DNA from: Talpa occidentalis
Taxonomy: Eukaryota > Chordata > Mammalia > Eulipotyphla > Talpidae
DNA: 64,000 bases
Reading direction: 5' to 3'
NCBI RefSeq assembly: GCF_014898055.3
Contig: NW_023600993.1
Span: forward strand, 14,164,850 to 14,228,849
Of this stretch, positions 23,552-37,650 are shown piece after piece (the stretch's first letter is position 1; each line of letters opens with the position of its first letter). The notes beneath the pieces were generated by a model. That model was given only the letters and a program-made list of their open reading frames with translations. It was not told the DNA's origin and made no database searches. The position numbers and the translations under genes were made by a program.

Positions 23552-23870
23552 GCAACCTGAGTCCAGGTTTGTCCTGGAGACACTAGGCTGAGTCCTTCTG
23601 GGTGGGGCCCGCTGGTGGACCTCAGGAGCCTCCAGGCTGAGGCCGAGCGAGGGTAAGGCTAGCTCTCCTACTAAAGGAATCAGTAGCCTGAGTGTAGGTC
23701 TAGCCTGGTGCCTCTAGGCTGAGTTGGAGTCAGGGTGAAGCCGGCTGCTTGACCTCAAAAAGCCTCCAGGCTGAGATCAGATTTGTGTGCAGCCTGCTGG
23801 TCATCATCAGAGCCCCTAGGCTGAGTCTCAGTCCAGCTGGGGCCAGCTGGTCGACCTCTGGACTCATTTT
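23552..23870. repeat. Degenerate GC-rich minisatellite, period about 50 bp
   Basis: The core AGGCTGAG (or AGCCTGAG) recurs at 23585, 23634, 23685, 23716, 23768 and 23818. Spacings are 49, 51, 31, 52 and 50. Units also share GCTGGTGGACCTC-like and GCCTCC blocks. It is embedded in AT-rich L1 sequence. Confidence 0.75.
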
Positions 23871-24840
23871 GTTTGGTTTTGAGGATATTTATGTCTGTGG
23901 CGGGGAGCTATTGTTCTGTAGTTTTTTCTTAGTATGAGGAGAACCCTAATGTCGAAATTTGAGTTGAGAAGTTATCTTCTTTCTCCATTTTTCAAAAGTG
24001 ATTGTGTAAATTTTATATTCTTTTTTAATGTTTGGTAAAATTAATCAGTGAAATCCCCTAAGACTACAGATTTCTTTTTAGAATCTTTTATTAACTTTGA
24101 ATTCAGTTTCCTTAATGATTATAGGATGTTTTAGGTTATCCACTTAATCTTGGGTGAGTTCTGACAGTTTGTGGATTTTGAAGAATTAGTCCATTTCATC
24201 TTGATTGTAGAATTTGTGTGCATAAAGTTGTCAGAAATTCCCCACATTCTCCTTTTACCAACTGCTATGTCTGTAATGATATAACCTCTTTTCTTTCTGA
24301 CATAAGTAGTTTGTATTTTTTTCCTAGCCTTTTTTTGTTGGATTTCAATTTTTTTTTTTTTTTTACATTTCCAAAGATTCAGTTTTTGGTTTTATTTATT
24401 TTCTGTTTTTTTTCCTGTTTTCATTTCTTTGATTTCTGGTCATTATTTTCTTCTTTTGATTATTTCAGTTTATTTTACTCTTCTAGTGTCTAAAGATGGT
24501 CACATAAGCTATTTCTTTTTGACTTTTCTTTTCTGATATAAACATTTAATGTTATGAATTTCCTTGTAAGCCTTTCTTTAGTTGCTACCCAAAATTTTGA
24601 AATGCATTTTAATTTTTGTTCACTAAAAATATTTTCTAATGTCCTTGGAGACTTCCTCACTGATCATGGATTATTTAGAAGTATGTTCTTTAACATGTGT
24701 TTCTAGTTTTCCCTATTTTTTATTACAAATCTCTAGCTTAATTCCATTATATATGAAGATACACTTTGTATAATTTTGATTCTCTCAAATTTAGTTCAGT
24801 TTTTTCTTGCCATCTAAATAGCAATTTCTTGACCAGTGAA

Positions 24841-26049
24841 ACTAATGTTAAAAGAAATTTTCCCCAAATTCATTTTATGGGGCTTATAAATAGAGGTGTC
24901 TTTTCAAACTTGATGTGTAAATCAAGCTGCTAGTTTCCTGTAGGACACCATCCCATATATACTCAGATTCTGAGATGATTATCCAATATCAGTATTGCAC
25001 TGTTTATATTGTCATCCTGTTCATTTAGTGTCCACTGTGATTGTCCAGTAGGGTTTGTGAGGAATACTGTAAAGGCAGAAGTTTGTTGCTATTTTTTTGA
25101 GAAATGTTTATTATTAAAGTTTTCTTACTTACGTTCCCCCAACACACACCACTCTTTTTAATTTTTTTTTAACCTAGAGATTGTTGTGATAAGTGTATTC
25201 TTAGCAACAAATAAATAAAATACTGGGTCCAATTCAGATAGAATTAGACTCTGCAGTTGCTTTTCCCAGATGCACTGACAGCATTATTCAGTCTCTGAAG
25301 GTTTCATGAGCTCAAGAGTTGAGACAGATTTAGACTCTTCCAGTGGCCAGGAGACATTTCTACAGGACATTGCACCCAAGCTCTGGATATACAGAAATAG
25401 CCTTTCCAAAACAGTGGAGGTTTGCTATATGAGAAGGACTTGTTTAAATTCCTGTGGTCTTAGTTAACTTTAACAAAACTCTCTTTAGATTAAATTATTT
25501 CCCGAAGGACCATCAAGCCAAGTGCCAATTTAATCTCAAATCCTAAAAAGAAATGTGTGTAGTTATCAGTGGCATGTCCTTCTCAGAATGGAAATAAGGC
25601 AGATCTAACTTTCTGCTGGGCCAGGAAGCACTGATGCAGGAGAGAGCAAATGCTCCCACAGTCTAATCAATCTCACAGAGCAGATGGATACGGCAATTAG
25701 TGCAAAGACAATTTTGCCAAGAATATTAACACTTCTTGAGTTTATCGAGAAGAGGTAAAGTTTCTAGTCAATAATTTTCTAAATTTATAGACTAGTTACT
25801 AGTGAACAACAGGGTGTAGGATCTCTGGTCTTCTTATCTTGTGTAGGCCAATGAGGTAATTAGTAGAGTTGAAAGAATTAAGTTCTTCATACATATGAAG
25901 TGAAATGCAGAATTGAAACAAGAGTTTTTGAGATAATATATGCTCTAATTCTTCTGCAATATATCCACACAATGACTTAATTTTGACACAGCTTATCCAG
26001 AAAGAGTCTTCTTTAGCTTTGCAAACCTAGGTGTAGCTTAATGATATGG
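24841..26049. other. Intergenic unique sequence
   Basis: No repeat family or gene recognised. 25240-25740 is of normal complexity and could be a conserved noncoding stretch, but this cannot be judged from one sequence. Confidence 0.45.
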
Positions 26050-26262
26050 GGCAGGGGCTGCAACCATTTTCTGTAATGAGCCAGAGAGTAAATATTTTAG
26101 GCTTCCTGGCCATCCAGTCTTCTCTACAATTACTTTAATTGTAGCGCAGAAGCAATCATAGAGTATATGTAAATGAATGGGTAAAACTGTGTTCCCATAA
26201 AACTTTATTTACAAAATGAGAAGCAAGCTAGATTTGGGTCATGGACCATAGTTTGCCAGTTT
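26050..26262 (+). mobile_element. hAT-Charlie-type nonautonomous transposon remnant
   Basis: TTCTGTAATGAGCCAGAGAGTAAATATTTTAGGCTT, then AAATGAATGGGTAAAACTG, AAAACTTTATTTACAAAA and CATAGTTTGCCAG are in the order of a common mammalian MER element. Exact family name uncertain. Confidence 0.7.
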
Positions 26263-26884
26263 TTTATTTAGGTCATTGATACTGTAATTTGATCCCTCTC
26301 ATACTGTATCTAGAAATACTTTATTTTTCCAAAATTAGGTCACTTTTTTTTTGGAAGTGCCAAACTTAAAAATAGGCGGTGTTTCTAAAATCATTAAATG
26401 AGGTCAGTTTTCCATGTGGTTTCTAGATATTTTTTAAAAACTCATAATATGGGAATATAGTAAAAGGTATGCTGCTTCTTTGAATCATCTCACTTATCAG
26501 GCAAACTCTTTGTTTTTCCTTCCCAGCATCTTCATCCTTCTTTTTCTGTGATCTTCTTCTTTCTCCAAAGCTCGCTTCTCCTTGTACTTTAATTTTATTC
26601 TTTTGTATTATACTATGCTCCTCCCTTCTTTTCCACATTTCAGCCTCATTTTGGTCAAATAGGATTTTGTTATGTAGTCTGACAACCTAATCCAGAATTG
26701 AGTGCTTAAGTGAAGACTTGTGATAAGGACAACAAGAGCTGCAAGTTAGAAAGGGTTGTTGGGAGATAAATCCACTGGGATCCATTATTTGGCCTTTCTG
26801 TGCTTTTGTTTAATGACAAGTAATATAGTGATAATAATGTATCTACCTTATGTGTGAATTTGGATTATAAAGGTCATAGAATAG

Positions 26885-27765
26885 TGCTAGTATGAAAGTT
26901 CAAGAACAAGGCAAGGAGTTCTACTCGCATCATTTCTCTTCAACATTGTACTGAACATTCTAGAAAACCAAATAAGACCAACATAGAAGACATTTAGAGT
27001 GGTAATATTTCTTTTTTTGTTATCTAGCATGATTTTCTATATAGATAACTTGATGGAATCTACAAAAATACTAAAACTATTGAGTGAGTTTAGGCAAGGT
27101 TGCAGAAGCGAAGATCAATATACCAAAAAGACATGTGGGTAGCAGATCATATGAAAAGGTGTTCAGTTAGGGCATTGCAATTTATTACAGAATTAATTGC
27201 AAATTAAAGTCATGATAAAATATCACTGCACTTCTGTTGGGATGTTTAAAATTAAAAAGACTGACCATATTAAATGTTGACAAGGATGTGAAGCAAGGGA
27301 ATCGCTCATACACTGTCGGTGGAGGATGGAAAGCAATACCACCACTTTGGAAAAATAGTTTGTCAATTTCTAAAAATTTAAATTAATACCTGTGATGTGA
27401 GAAGTTATTTCTAGGAATTTACCTGAGAGAAACAAACACCTATGTTCATAGAAAAGCATGCATATAAATGCTCATATTGTCTTTTTTTTTTGTATCAGCC
27501 CCAAATTCTAGAATATGCAAACTAGCTTAGAATGACAGAAAGCAGATCAGTGGTTTCATGGGGATGGTGATAGATAAGAATGGGATGGGTGGGAGGGGCA
27601 GGATATTACAAAATGGCAGTGTGTGTGTGTGTGCACGCGCACACATACATATATGTCACCTGTATTGGAATGTATCAAAACATCAAACTGTACTCTTTAA
27701 ATATGTACAGTCTATTGTATGTCAATTATATGTCAATGAAGCTGTGAAAGTTTTTCATAGTCCCT
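26885..27765 (+). mobile_element. Old L1 fragment, sense, ORF2 to 3' end
   Basis: Landmarks are TCAACATTGTACTGAACATTCTAG (RT region), GATGGAATCTACAAAAATAC, GTTGACAAGGATGTGAAGCAA and the 3' UTR phrases CAATTATATGTCAATGAAGCTG. It is diverged and internally deleted. A GT/GC repeat lies at 27618-27650. Confidence 0.7.
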
Positions 27766-29500
27766 CTAAACTGTTGAGGGTCTCATGGTATACATTTCTA
27801 TCAAACATACCTTTCCATCTGTATTATTTTTCATTCAAATTTTGCATTAACTTTCTTTGGAGTTTTTTCCTAGCGTTATTGTAGTGTATATGATAGTATT
27901 AGCAAATTCATTTTGTGATAAGATAGGGTATAAAAACACATACAAATACAACAATGTCATATTTCAGCAGAGCCATGAGACATTAAAGGCTAGCAAAAGT
28001 CTCTTAGAGAGGTCAGTATAAAAGGCACCATTAAGAGGACTGTACCTGAGATATGGTCTATAGGTAATTGATTACCTATAGATTACCTCGTGCTATATGT
28101 AATTGATCTCATTCATTCACCAAACATATATTTCTGTGCTAGGATTTGAGTAATATAAATACGTGATATTAAATTTACTTGATCATATAGAATTGACTTG
28201 TAATTTAAGCATACATGAAAATCTGTAGATACTAGATAGAAAATTCTACTGATGTAAGATGCAGTTTCATCTCTGTAATATTATTTTTTCTTAGATATTC
28301 AGTAGCATAATTTATTTTTGGAGCCATTGTGACACATTGACATTTGAGTTGTTTGTCTTGATGTGATGTATTACCCTTTTTAAAAAATAGGATAAATGCC
28401 AAATGCCTCTATGAACTTCAGTGTTTATAGCACAGAATTATTAATTAAATGTAGTTCTTCATTTGAAAAAATAAGTTTCTTGAGCTTTACAAATTGGAGT
28501 GTGAATTAATTTAATGTTGTTTGAAATATAGGAATTGCCAATTGCGGTTATCTTTTTATTATATTTCTCTTTAGTGAAGCACATGCCCCATTTAGAGTTT
28601 TTTCTTCCCAGGATTTCTTCCCAAGATTTCTGTACCTTTTAATTTAGCCTTCATGGGCTCTTGCAAATATTCTACCCTGCTATGTTTTCCAGGTCTATTG
28701 TAGTAGAGCCAATTCTTCATTTCTCTGCTTCTCACCTGTTTCTGTCTATTTATTTGTGTATAAGATGTCAAAGGAAAATGAAAAGTAACACCTCAAAATA
28801 CCACCTTGAAAAAGAAAATGCCAACAAATTCTTTTCTGCACCTGAAGCTTTTAATTCTTTAATCCACCATGGAATGTTGCTTAATTACATATTTTATTAT
28901 GCATAACTGAAAATTATGTACTTTAGTTTCAACAATGATATGAAAGAACGTATTGTTTATAAATACAGAGAGGCTGGTTTGTCTCTTTTTTTATGCTACA
29001 AATATTTGTAGAATTCTCACAGGTTCTTCTAAAATTGGCTTTTTGAAAATTCTCAGAGCTCTGAGAAAGACTTCAACTTTTAATATTTTCTCTAGAAATC
29101 AGAAATTCATTACATTGCAAAAAGTTAAGATGATGCTGTAACATCATTTTGGGCAAAAGGCATCGAACAGTTGGAATGTTTTCAAGGAAGTTTCATCTTT
29201 ATTTTAATGCCTTTTGTGATTTATTAATAGGAAAATGTTTCAACTGTTGAATGGGTGAGAAATTCTTGTGGGTTCATAATACTATTCTCTCTTCTTTTGT
29301 ATGTGTTTTAAAATTCCTGTACAGCAGTGTTCTTTTTTTAAGAAAAATACTTGTTGTATCTGGATCTTATCATAGGAGGGCAGAGTTTTGGGGTTCATAT
29401 TTTAAAATGAAACATTTTATACACTTGATTTCAATTCTGAATGATGGATTTTTTTAATATTAGCAAAATACTTGTCATATTTCTGAAAATGTTCAATTGC
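27766..29500. other. Intergenic AT-rich sequence
   Basis: No gene or repeat family recognised on either strand. Confidence 0.5.
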
Positions 29501-29501
29501 A

Positions 29502-30060
29502 TTTTTTTTTCTGCATTGGAGAAGGCTTTTATTAAGTCAAACATGTAGAAATTTATAGAGAAGAGTTGGACATGAGGCCAGTGTGGTCACTACAGAGCTG
29601 CGCAAATCAGTTACCTGATTTGAATTTCTCCTTCCCAGGCATTGATGTGGGGCCTCAGTGTCTGCCTCAAACACCTCACAGGGGGATGAAGGGTTAAAAC
29701 TGGATAGGTGTGTGGGGCACCTTATAAATCGGGGCAAGCTACAAATCTTACCATTTTGAACATGTTTGACAGTGATGCTAAAGGCTCAGAAGGTAGGAAC
29801 CCTTTGGATGACATCTAATAAGACAAATAATTGGCAATTAAAATTGGAAACAAAGGCAGTGTAGGTGGGACCACTCCCCACGTTGAACAGCTGTGGGGCA
29901 GTGGTATGCTCTGCACAGATGTTCATTTTCATCACATGACCACGAAATGAACCCAGTGAATCAATAGACACGTTTAAGTATCTGAACCTTCTCGGTATTC
30001 TCATCCAACAGGCACTGTTGGTCCTTTTATGAGTAGAAAATCAGATCAGCACGTGGGACA
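29502..30060 (-). pseudogene. Possible 3' end of a processed retrocopy
   Basis: Read on the minus strand, the block ends AATAAA (29528-29533), 17 more bases, then A9 (29502-29510), exactly the layout of a polyadenylated mRNA end. A short coding-like frame (CLLDENTEKVQILKRVY then stop, near 30010-29955) precedes what would be a 3' UTR. I do not recognise the parent gene. No target-site duplication was found and the flank is not an L1 endonuclease site, so this is weak. Confidence 0.3.
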
Positions 30061-31279
30061 CATTTTCTTTTCTGGGTTGCATGAATGAATGAATGTCACT
30101 GCAATGAAAGCTGATTTCCATGCCACTAAAAAGTCAATACTCAATAACAGAGTTTCCGTTAAGCAGAAAGAAAGAATGTGCAACATTTAACGTAGTGCAA
30201 AATATGTCACTTTAGTTTCAACAAGTATTAACTTGGTAAGACACAAAATGTAATGTGCTATTTACTACATTCAGTCCTCATCAACCATTGTCTTAGAGAA
30301 CAGAGCCCATATCAAGTGCTTTTGATCATAACAGGTATTAGCAGTTGCAAACAGTTGACAGAAGGTGACTGTACACAACCTTGGTAAAGGTAAGAAGCCA
30401 TGAAGGAATTTTTGTAGAATTATTTTGATGCAATTAATTTTGGAAACACATGATCCACATCAGTAGGGTAATGTAAGAAAGGCTTAAACATGTTGCTCAT
30501 CTTTTAAGCATTAATTCCAAACTATTTTTATTTAACATTTGGTAAGTAAAACAGGTATAGTATTCTGGACATACACCTTCCACCACATTTCTTTAGTAAG
30601 TTTACTTTTTATCAAAAATGTGCATGTTAATAGATTGTAGTTTAGCTTTTGTCCAAAGACATGCAAGTGTTTAGTATTTACATTAAAAGAATTGCCTCAG
30701 CAGGAACACTGAATCCATAATAAGTCCCCTTAAGAGATCAAAAGTATTTATTTGTAAGGTAGATTCGGTGTCTTTTGATGTTTTGGATATCTGATTAGTA
30801 TTTTGGGACCTCCATTAATTTCCATACTATCATGCAAATTTCTGGCTTGCTTTAACACAGTTGTTTTATTTCTACTAGCTACATAACAGGGAATACACAT
30901 TTAATTGCTTTTTTTTTTTGAAAATATCACCAGGCAGTTCAGAATACCTCATTTATTGATAATATCGTGACAATCAAGGACCTTAATATCAGCCAATAAC
31001 AATAGGGAATAGGGCAGAATTTAATCATGGAATGTATGGGATTGTCATTTTTTTCAATCTTGAACCACTTGAAAAGGCTTTTCTACTCAAGCTATATATT
31101 TTAGATAAGCACAATTAGATATAGATATCACTACTTGGGAAAAAGAAAACACTTCTAAGCTCAGAATTCCTTAGAACTAAATGTCAATCGATACACATTT
31201 TATACATAATATGTACAGACTTTGTAACCAGGTGCCACACAACTAGGGCGCACATATTAGTTACCTTAGTTTTCAAAGG
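30061..31279. other. AT-rich unique sequence downstream of SATB1
   Basis: Short ATGA repeat at 30083-30095. Nothing else recognised. Confidence 0.5.
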
Positions 31280-33744
31280 TTATGTGTCAACTCTGCATAT
31301 TATGTGCCAAGGAGAAACTATCAACATTATTTTTTGCATATTGTGCAAGTATTATATGGCCACAGAGTGTATTACAAATTAGTGGCAAAGTGCTGAGGGT
31401 AGGAATCCACGACAGATTCAGAAGCACAAGGTTGAATATTACCCGTAAACTACCTGACTCTGCTAAGGTCTTAACAGCACGAAGCGCTATGTCATGCCCA
31501 GCTTTAAAAGTCTCTGAAATACTTAGACTCGAGGAAGCTTGTTCAAGGAATGGTACCATAATCACTGGCAATAGCTGGTAGGAGCAGCAGATGACATCGG
31601 TGGGGGGTGCAAAGTTAAGATCACCCAGACCACATCTTTTCCGAAATGTGCCATCCTTCCTGAAACCAATTTTACTCACTCCGTCATGACCATCATTGTT
31701 TATCGCCATGCTTCTTTTTGGTTTAAAATATCAAGCCAGCAACATTATGCTGCTTAAGGTAAAGGGTCTAAGGGAGAACTTGTCAAGTATTATGTGGATT
31801 TCTTACATGCACTGAAGTGATTGAAATGCTACTTCAAAAGAAGTTAGGTTATTAGGAATGGAAAAATCTTAGTTGCAACCCAATTTCTCCTTCCAAAAAA
31901 AATTACTAAACTTCATACATACCTGACACTTAAGTGTTACTGGATAAAAAAAAAAAAAATTTTCTCCTCTAGCTTTTCCCTTAAACTTAGAGGAAAAAAA
32001 GACAAGATTTTCAAACTTCATAGCATTTTAGCTTCTTCTATTATATATATATATATATTTAATACATGGAATCTAGTTTTATTAATTCAAACTTTTTACT
32101 TTCTTGAACTCAAGTGAGCAGAACCTTTTTTTTTTTTTCTCATTTAACAAAAAGAACTAAAAACTTTTCAATACAGTATCAAGTTCAGCTGTGCTTCAAA
32201 GCTAACCAGTAGATTTTAAGCTGATTGGGAGTTTGCAATAACCCAATTACAGCTTGTTACAATTCTTAAGTAGCCCATTGCTTATCAAGGAACTCATCAG
32301 GCTTGGGGAATGACAGGCAGAAAGAGAAGGTGTGACTTCGGAACCATGTATCAACAAACCCAGATAAATGTTCTTACCACTTAAGAAACCTTAGAAAGAG
32401 GAAGCGAAAAGATAAAGCTAATATCAAAAAGAAAATAATAAATCCACAAACTGCAACACTGGCCCCAATCCTTTCTGTGACCATTAGCACACCTCACTTT
32501 GTATGTTGGCGTTTGCTGCGTTTTATGTAGCAAGAATTTGGAATATTGTGTTTCAATCCCAGGTGTGTTATCCTTATTCATGTTCTTAAAATTATGACAT
32601 ATACAACCCAATGAGCTCAGAGTGATTACGTTACATTCCATTTATAACTTTAAAAAAAATACATGGCTTACTAAGGAGTTTTTATACAGAAGGTCCACTT
32701 ATCCCAACACACGTTTTACGTTACTATTAACGGCCTTTAAAAATATTTATACATTAACTGAAAGAAAAGAGTTGTCATAACTGAAGTACTGAGGAATAAA
32801 TGCAGATGAATTCATTCTAAGCACCTCACTGCTAGACTGATTTGTGTTTTTGCTGGCAAAATCCTTTGAACATTCTATCTCTGCATATTAAGCAACATGT
32901 TAACCCAAAACAGGTTATCGTCTTCATTGCTTACCTTAAAAATGCGTGTGTGTCTGTGATTTAAATTTACAGTGTTTCCAGTGACTTGTTTTCTCTTGTG
33001 CCTTTTAAAATCAAGTAAAATATTATCTAGAAAGTATCAACATGCACCTAACTGAGGGCCACCCTTTTAAAGTTACTTCACATAAGCAGACAAACCCTAC
33101 CGTGTCATACCATACAAACAATTTTAATTGTGTAGTTACAGTCAATAACCACTCCTAATCAGAACATTTCTGCATAAAGAAAATTGTGATACACTTATAA
33201 AAACAGCCAGCTGTAACAAAATAGCTGGTGTTTTCATAGCCATGAACTCATAAAAAAGAAATACACCTTTATACAGAAATTTTATACAGATGTAGCTTTA
33301 AAATTGATTGTAAACCAAAGGAAGACACATTGCAAACATCAATTATTTTCACATTAATTGCATAATTTTCTAAGGTGATCTATTAGTTTTATTTACCTAA
33401 GCTTATTTGCATGAGAGTAAAAATTGCATACAACAATCAGAGTGAAGCTTATAGTATGAATTGCTTGGATAACATAGAGCACTTTTTATAGGCAACTGTG
33501 TAAAGCACATTTTCTCTATTTAAAACTTTTAAGACACTTTGTTTTACTGCCCATCAAAATACACTTATAAATAGAAAAGAATCAGTATGGTAACAAGAGA
33601 AGCAATATTACATTTAACGGAAACTTCCAAAAAATTAATTACAACATGATGCTGCGGGATCTACAAATAAATAATGAGGACTAAATCGTGTTTCACATTT
33701 TTTTCATTTTTGCTTTAAAAAATCAGGTAACGATGAGAATGAAA
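31280..33744 (-). other. Possible distal SATB1 3' UTR or unique downstream sequence
   Basis: AT-rich, repeat-poor sequence continuing past the proximal poly(A) signal. A further AATAAA on the minus strand lies at 32078-32083, beside a TA microsatellite (32041-32059), and could serve a longer transcript with a 3' UTR of about 2.3 kb. A minus-strand open frame of 140 codons (31287-31709) overlaps a 99-codon plus-strand frame. I recognise neither. Whether any of this is transcribed cannot be told from sequence. Confidence 0.35.
32041..32059. repeat. TA microsatellite
   Basis: TA dinucleotide tract of about 9 units beside the possible distal poly(A) signal. Confidence 0.85.
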
Positions 33745-34337
33745 AAAAAAATTACAGTGAACTTTTATTTCCAAAATAAAAACAAATTTGAATTACGGCA
33801 GTGCCATATAATACAAGGCATTTGTTGGCATATGTCATCTTTAAACTGCATTCCACAGTCTAGAGTTCTTCTGTAACATACAATAGAGTAACAAACTCTT
33901 TTTCCTTTTTTCTTTTAAATAAGGGGCGAGTTTCCAAAGATCAGTGTGGAGTGTTACAGAAATAATTAAAGGAAGGAAATAATAATCACAGAAGTTATAA
34001 TGCTTGTTGGAGGCTCCAGAATAATAATTAAAAAAAAAAAAAAATCACTGGCATCATGCTAACCGGGCACACACCTCCATGCGTCCCGCGAACACAAAGC
34101 TTAACTCTGAACACCAAACAATCCTTGATGCTTCACCTGGGGCTGCCAAGCAGTTTGTAAAACAGAGTAAAACATTTAGTGCAGTCTGACCCATCCTTTC
34201 CCGACTATCCTGGTTGTGCAAGTTTCTGAAGATTCATTGGCCAAACAATGAGCACGGGTCTTCCGAGGGAATACAAGGTGGACTCTCCTTCGTGAGGAAA
34301 TACCAGTGGCACTGCTGAAGGAAAATAATACTTTGTC
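33745..34337 (-). other. SATB1: SATB1 3' UTR, proximal form
   Basis: Sequence between the stop codon and the first good poly(A) signal on the minus strand, about 590 bases. It contains no recognisable repeat and includes A/T homopolymer tracts (for example 34029-34044). The end near 33745 is inferred from the AATAAA at 33764-33769, not observed. Confidence 0.7.
33764..33769 (-). terminator. SATB1: Proximal poly(A) signal AATAAA for SATB1
   Basis: The plus strand reads TTTATT, so the minus strand reads GGAAATAAAAGTTCACTG, followed within about 15 bases by a long T-rich tract, a plausible downstream U-rich element. The spacing is right for cleavage near 33745-33750. Motif and position are seen; use is inferred. 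Confidence 0.6.
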
Positions 34338-34835
34338 TCAGTCTTTTAAGTCAGCGTTAATGTCCGTGTTCCCTTCCACCGAGAGCTCTGCTTCTAGTTT
34401 CACCGAGAAAAGGGTGTTAGCATTCTTATCCTGCACGCTCTCCTCTAGATCCTTAAGCAACTCCTCCTCTTTGTACTCGGCCACATCCACCTCCAGGCCG
34501 GAGTTGTCCTTCAGTCTGCCGTGGTGCTTGAGATAATACCGCTGGTTCTGAAAGAACTTGATGATGGTGTACTTGGGAAGGTCGAGCTGGGCGGACAGAG
34601 TCTGGATGGCCTCCTCGTCCGGGTACAGGCCTACATCCTGGATGAAGCTCTGGAGGATTCCCAGGGCTTCCACGGAGATCTTGGTGCGCGGCCGGGCCTT
34701 CTGCCGGTTCTCGTCCTCGGCCTCGGCGGGCGAGGCCACGGTGGGCTGGCGCGGGGGGAGCCGGGGCCCGGCCGGCTGCTGCGCCTGCGGCTGCTGGGGT
34801 GGTGGCGCCGGCGGCTGCTGCTGTGGCTGCGGCTG
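34338..34835 (-). CDS. SATB1: SATB1 terminal coding exon: Q/P linker, homeodomain, acidic tail
   Basis: This exon encodes the last 165 residues of SATB1, a nuclear protein that binds AT-rich base-unpairing regions and tethers chromatin loops. It opens after an acceptor AG at 34836-34837 in phase 0 and ends with TAA at 34338-34340. Residues 1-32 are a Gln/Pro/Ala linker with no long Q run. Residues about 45-106 are the divergent homeodomain, with the diagnostic helix-3 motif [14 protein letters not shown] (Phe-Phe where classical homeodomains have Trp-Phe). The tail contains [18 protein letters not shown] and ends in DLKD, as I recall for SATB1; SATB2 ends quite differently. Compared with the human protein as I remember it, the linker is rearranged and several tail positions differ (for example HHGRLKD for HHGKLKD, and INADLKD for INTDLKD). 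The first half is very GC-rich. The only reading that continues the upstream exon is on the minus strand; long plus-strand frames here are shadows. Confidence 0.96.
   Translation of the reverse strand, partial: QPQPQQQPPAPPPQQPQAQQPAGPRLPPRQPTVASPAEAEDENRQKARPRTKISVEALGILQSFIQDVGLYPDEEAIQTLSAQLDLPKYTIIKFFQNQRYYLKHHGRLKDNSGLEVDVAEYKEEELLKDLEESVQDKNANTLFSVKLEAELSVEGNTDINADLKD

Positions 34836-37650
<2,815 letters not shown>

Larger units (their letters stand above)
21985..24840 (-). mobile_element. Long old L1 ORF2 copy, interrupted three times
   Basis: Antisense ORF2 landmarks appear in order: TTGTCAAAATTAGTTGGATG, AATTTTGATTGGTGTTGCTTT, ATTAATTCTAGGAGATTTTTAG, TTCCTCTTCAGATTGTTAATATG, TTGAGGATATTTATGTC and TAGTTGCTACCCAAAATTTTG. 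It is interrupted by an MLT1 LTR (22562-22925), a microsatellite (23134-23222) and a minisatellite (23552-23870). Confidence 0.75.

Noticed and set aside
20590..24840. CRISPR-like or other spaced direct repeats
   Set aside because: The repeats are degenerate minisatellite and microsatellite units in a mammalian L1; there is no array architecture or cas context.
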